This document shows positions 59,448 to 62,359 of a stretch of DNA of 62,359 bases, piece by piece; positions within the stretch are counted from its first letter, which is position 1; every line of letters begins with the position of its first letter. This DNA comes from Pelargonium nanum (taxonomy: Eukaryota > Streptophyta > Magnoliopsida > Geraniales > Geraniaceae). A program made the position numbers and the translations under genes. The stretch lies in contig JAYMTF010000055.1 in the NCBI GenBank assembly GCA_036897485.1, positions 1 to 62,359 of the forward strand, given 5' to 3'. The notes under the pieces are model-generated. The model was given only the letters and a program-made list of their open reading frames with translations, had not been told where the DNA came from and made no database searches.

Positions 59448-60708
59448 GGATGGATCATCGATTGTGTTGTTGAATGAATCGACATATTCAGTCATAAAGC
59501 AATTGAGTTTTTTTTTTTTTTTTTTTGGTTGCTGCATTTGCATATCATTTGGGCATGAAATTGTAGCAAATTTGCAAGAAATTTGGCTATTGTTGTACCC
59601 ATTTTGGACTTTATTAGACTTCAATGAAATATAAAACATGTCATTGTTTAGGCACTGAACTCTTGTATAATTTAGAGGCCGCAATGCAGATTTTGGGTCA
59701 ATTCTTGTTGTTGAAAAGATGTAACTTGAATGCTATTGAATTTGGCTCAAATTCAAATTTTAATGTTTTTTAAACATTACATTTGTTTGAAATTCAGTAT
59801 TTCAAATAAAATATTGGCTCTTAAACACAACATTATTTACCCAAAAAATGTCTCATTCAAACATTTACATAAAGTCATAAATAACAAATGTGACTGGATC
59901 TGCACCTTATGAGAAGTGGATCATAATATTATTCTTAATTATATATCGGACGGCGACGTCGAACACGACGACGGCGACGGCAAATGGTCGCTTGTTGATA
60001 ACAACCATTTCCCAACTGCACATCTTGTGAATGTTACAAGAAGCTACATTTGGTTTCATCTCCTTGTACTTATTTATTTTATTATTTTTATGTCTTTCAA
60101 CTATGTTCTGCATTCTGTAATGTGTTAATCATTGTGATCATACTTTTGTGCTTAAGGCAATCGATTGTTGAACAGAATACGAAACTATGCAGTTTCTTCA
60201 AGATTTTGACAACTAGCTTAGATGAAGACGCAAGGTACTCAAGGAAACAATTTTATTACCTTAAACATACTATATTGTCTATTACTGAAAAGAGTCCTAA
60301 AACTATTAGGACATGTGCAACAAGGATTATGTCTCTACAGTACAAGCACTCAGCTGCTATCCTGTGACTGGCGTCCAATGACATCCAGAGGTATTCCCTT
60401 AAGTGTGCTTGTAATCTATGTCTACTTCTCAAGTTCATTTTTATTTTCCTGATGCCTCATTTATCATCCATGTATAATTGTCATATTTTCCTGTTGGCCA
60501 TGTTTGATAACATGGTTGAAATTCATTGCAGAGGGTTGATTTATCGAATGATCTGCTCAGTTAGTTTCAGATATACCAGCCAAGTGCTCAAATGAATTTT
60601 TCTTGTTTCTATTTGATTGCATGTATTTATATGATTGTGGTATAGGCTCACTTATGCTAGTTGATTATACAACTTGAAAATGGTTTAAAGTTCAAGTATT
60701 CATTACAG

Positions 60709-60812
60709 GTACAGATGGGTGCAAACAGAGCAGAGATCTACAGTTTGGCTTTCTCTAAAAATGCACAGTGGCTAGCTGTCTCAAGAGACCAAGGCACTGT
60801 CCAGTTGTTGCT
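60709..60812 (+). pseudogene. ATG18: Isolated pseudo-exon of an ATG18/WIPI autophagy protein
   Basis: After an intact acceptor (TTACAG|GTA) the frame reads [20 protein letters not shown], then VSRDQGTVQ. This matches the highly conserved beta-propeller stretch of plant ATG18a-type proteins ([20 protein letters not shown] as I recall). ATG18 proteins bind PI3P during autophagosome formation. No other ATG18 exon is recognisable within 1.5 kb, and the frame then runs into unrelated sequence. It is best read as a captured or leftover exon from a gene fragment. Confidence 0.75.
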
Positions 60813-61514
60813 TTCTCATTCGAAGCTTGGAAATTTGCTCCTTTGGTTTCTTTTTGTTCGCTCGTTTTGTTTTGTACTTTTCTTGTAAGCTTCTTACTTG
60901 AATAAAAGTACCTATTGCCGATTAAAAAAAAAGAAAGTGACCAGTCCATATATAAGGGGCACTGTGCATGTCATGTTTTCATGTTCTGGGTGGTTGCTTC
61001 TATTGCTAGACTGGTGTAGAGTGACCAGTCCATATATCAATATATGTACAGAGAAAGAACAAATATCTAGTAATATATACAGACCACCATACCATCACTT
61101 GTCTCTGCCTCCAAATTCAGTTTCATCTTGTTTTGATTTTTCGTGACCCGACGGTGGCGATGGGGGATTGGCAGAGCATTCCACGTGTTCGCCTTAAACT
61201 TCATATGCAATCGTCGTCAGTTGTTCGTGTTCTTCAAGCTAAGGGCAGGATTCCAGTACCTTCAATTTGATTTTTCAAGTTGATGGGGAGTATTTCAGTG
61301 CCTTCAATTTGTTTATTCATGATGTTTTTTCATTGTGACTCAATTTGTAGTGTCACTTTTTTGTTTTGCGGGTTGTTCTTCAAGCTCTCGGTTTTATTTC
61401 GTTTTTGTTATTGTCCGATTTAAAGTGATATAATATTAGTTTTCGACTTAAAAAACAGTATAAAAAAATTGGTTTTAAAAAAGGGTAGCAGTCACATAAA
61501 ACACATATACCCTT

Positions 61515-61730
61515 TAGACTTGGTAAAAGACCCAATTTGATCCCGAACTTTGATATTTTGATTCAATTTGATCCCTAAACTTTTTTTAACCAAATTTGGT
61601 CCTTGAACTTTCATGTTTTGACCCAATTTAGTCCCTAAACTTTCAATTGACCCAAAATGGTCTTTGAACTTTCAAATATTGACCCAATTTAGTCCTTAAA
61701 TTTTTTATATACCCTTTAAACTTTAGTATT
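61515..61730. repeat. Diverged tandem repeat of GACCCAATTTAGTCCCTAAACT type
   Basis: Five or six units of about 35 bp share TTGACCCAATTTAGTCC and CTAAACTTT, with the variants TTGATCCCGAACTTT and TTGGTCCTTGAACTTT. It is a common plant repeat type, often found near transposon ends. Confidence 0.7.
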
Positions 61731-61942
61731 TGACACTCAGCCCTTATTAACTTGTCGAAACACTGTTATCACACCATTTATTTGTGAACTTAAAGACAAT
61801 TATACCCCAAAGTGATGTTGATTTTATGTAGCCAAACAAGCCCTTAACTTAAAAACCCTATCTTTTTCAACACTCTCTTTCGTCTCTCTCTTTCACCTGA
61901 TCATACATACCTATATATAACTAGGTAACAGTTTGGTTGGCT

Positions 61943-62359
61943 ATGGCTTTTTCTGAAGCAAATCTGTGTCCGATTCAGCGTCTGACGGACGAGTTGGTGG
62001 TGGAGATCCTTGTCCGCCTCCGTCGCAGCAAATTCGCATCTCAATGCAAGACCGTCTGCAAGCGCTGGCTCTCTCTCATCGACTCCGATCCTCTCTTCCT
62101 CCGCACCTTCATACGGCGGCGCCGCCACGAGGACGGCGGCGAGATCCGTCTCCCGTTTGGTTTCTTCGTACAATATTGGTGTTCAGAGGTCGGAGTCCAT
62201 AAATATTATTCCAAATATCGCTTCGGGTCCCCTTCCCTGAGCTTCCTCCCCTGCCAAGATCCCGATCGCATCTGGATTCTCGCGTCCCACAACGATCTGC
62301 TCATTTGCTGCCCGAATGTGATGGATCACAGTGTCTACTACTTATGCAATCCCGTGACG
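61943..62359 (+). CDS. F-box protein, 5' part (runs off the window)
   Basis: Starting at the ATG at 61943, 139 codons stay open to the window edge, so the gene is incomplete. The N-terminus holds an F-box at about 11-50 (IQRLTDELVVEILVRLRRSK then CKTVCKRWLSLIDSDP). Downstream are FVQYWCSEVGVHKYY, WILASHNDLLICCP and YYLCNP, the usual shape of plant F-box proteins with a C-terminal associated (FBA- or kelch-like) domain. Such proteins link targets to SCF ubiquitin ligases through SKP1. The target is unknown. A TATATAA at about 61913-61919 lies only about 25-30 bp upstream of this ATG, so the true transcript start may be elsewhere. Confidence 0.9.
   Translation, partial: MAFSEANLCPIQRLTDELVVEILVRLRRSKFASQCKTVCKRWLSLIDSDPLFLRTFIRRRRHEDGGEIRLPFGFFVQYWCSEVGVHKYYSKYRFGSPSLSFLPCQDPDRIWILASHNDLLICCPNVMDHSVYYLCNPVT

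Larger units (their letters stand above)
59448..61942. other. Spacer between AP5M and the F-box gene
   Basis: AP5M 3' UTR, a poly-T run (about 59509-59526), AT-rich sequence, an ATG18-type pseudo-exon (60709-60812) and a tandem repeat (61515-61730). ORFs around 59900-60450 have no recognisable domain. Confidence 0.5.

Noticed and set aside
61898-62173. 90-aa minus-strand ORF and other frames over the F-box gene
   Set aside because: The plus-strand frame from 61943 has a clear F-box and stays open to the edge, so the others are shadows.

Overview
This is a stretch of eudicot plant nuclear DNA. The evidence is AT-rich, GT-AG split genes with short exons, plant-type proteins, CT-rich 5' leaders, a nuclear tRNA-Ser gene with internal Pol III boxes, and many short non-autonomous transposons (SINEs, hAT-like MITEs and others). 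I cannot name the species. All protein-coding models below were built by hand from reading frame and splice sites, and all are in phase from start to stop except one with a single-base frameshift.

Layout, left to right: a peroxisomal acyl-activating enzyme (+, 1849-3856) behind a duplicated core promoter; a Rab5/RABF2 small GTPase (-, 5778-9109, 7 exons); a small GPI-anchored AGP-like peptide (-, 9972-10223); a peroxisomal polyamine oxidase (-, 11176-16834, 10 exons, one GC-AG intron) whose promoter and first exon are tandemly duplicated; 5.5 kb of transposon-rich spacer; an OXS3-like stress protein (-, 22508-23699); 7.5 kb of spacer ending in an eight-unit tandem array; a two-domain DJ-1/PfpI protein (-, 31218-34833) carrying a 1-nt frameshift; tRNA-Ser(AGA) (+, 35919-36000); beta-catenin-like protein 1 (+, 36904-42177, 8 exons, a second GC-AG intron); an O-fucosyltransferase-family protein (+, 44104-48917, 10 exons) whose start codon sits in the last unit of an eight-copy tandem repeat; microsomal glutathione S-transferase 3 (+, 50337-52004); the AP-5 adaptor mu subunit (+, 54019-59447); a pseudo-exon of an ATG18-type autophagy gene (60709-60812); and the 5' part of an F-box gene (+, 61943 to the window edge).

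The genes are individually transcribed and do not form a cluster with one function. Two (acyl-activating enzyme, polyamine oxidase) end in PTS1 tripeptides and so should work in peroxisomes; two (Rab5, AP-5 mu) act on endosomes. I did not find a new defence or mobile system. The most unusual signal is structural: at least five genes have local tandem duplication at the promoter, first exon, first intron or 3' flank, and several of these repeats carry start codons or splice sites. The next most notable items are the DJ-1 frameshift, the two GC-AG introns, and hAT-like MITEs with perfect 8-bp target duplications.
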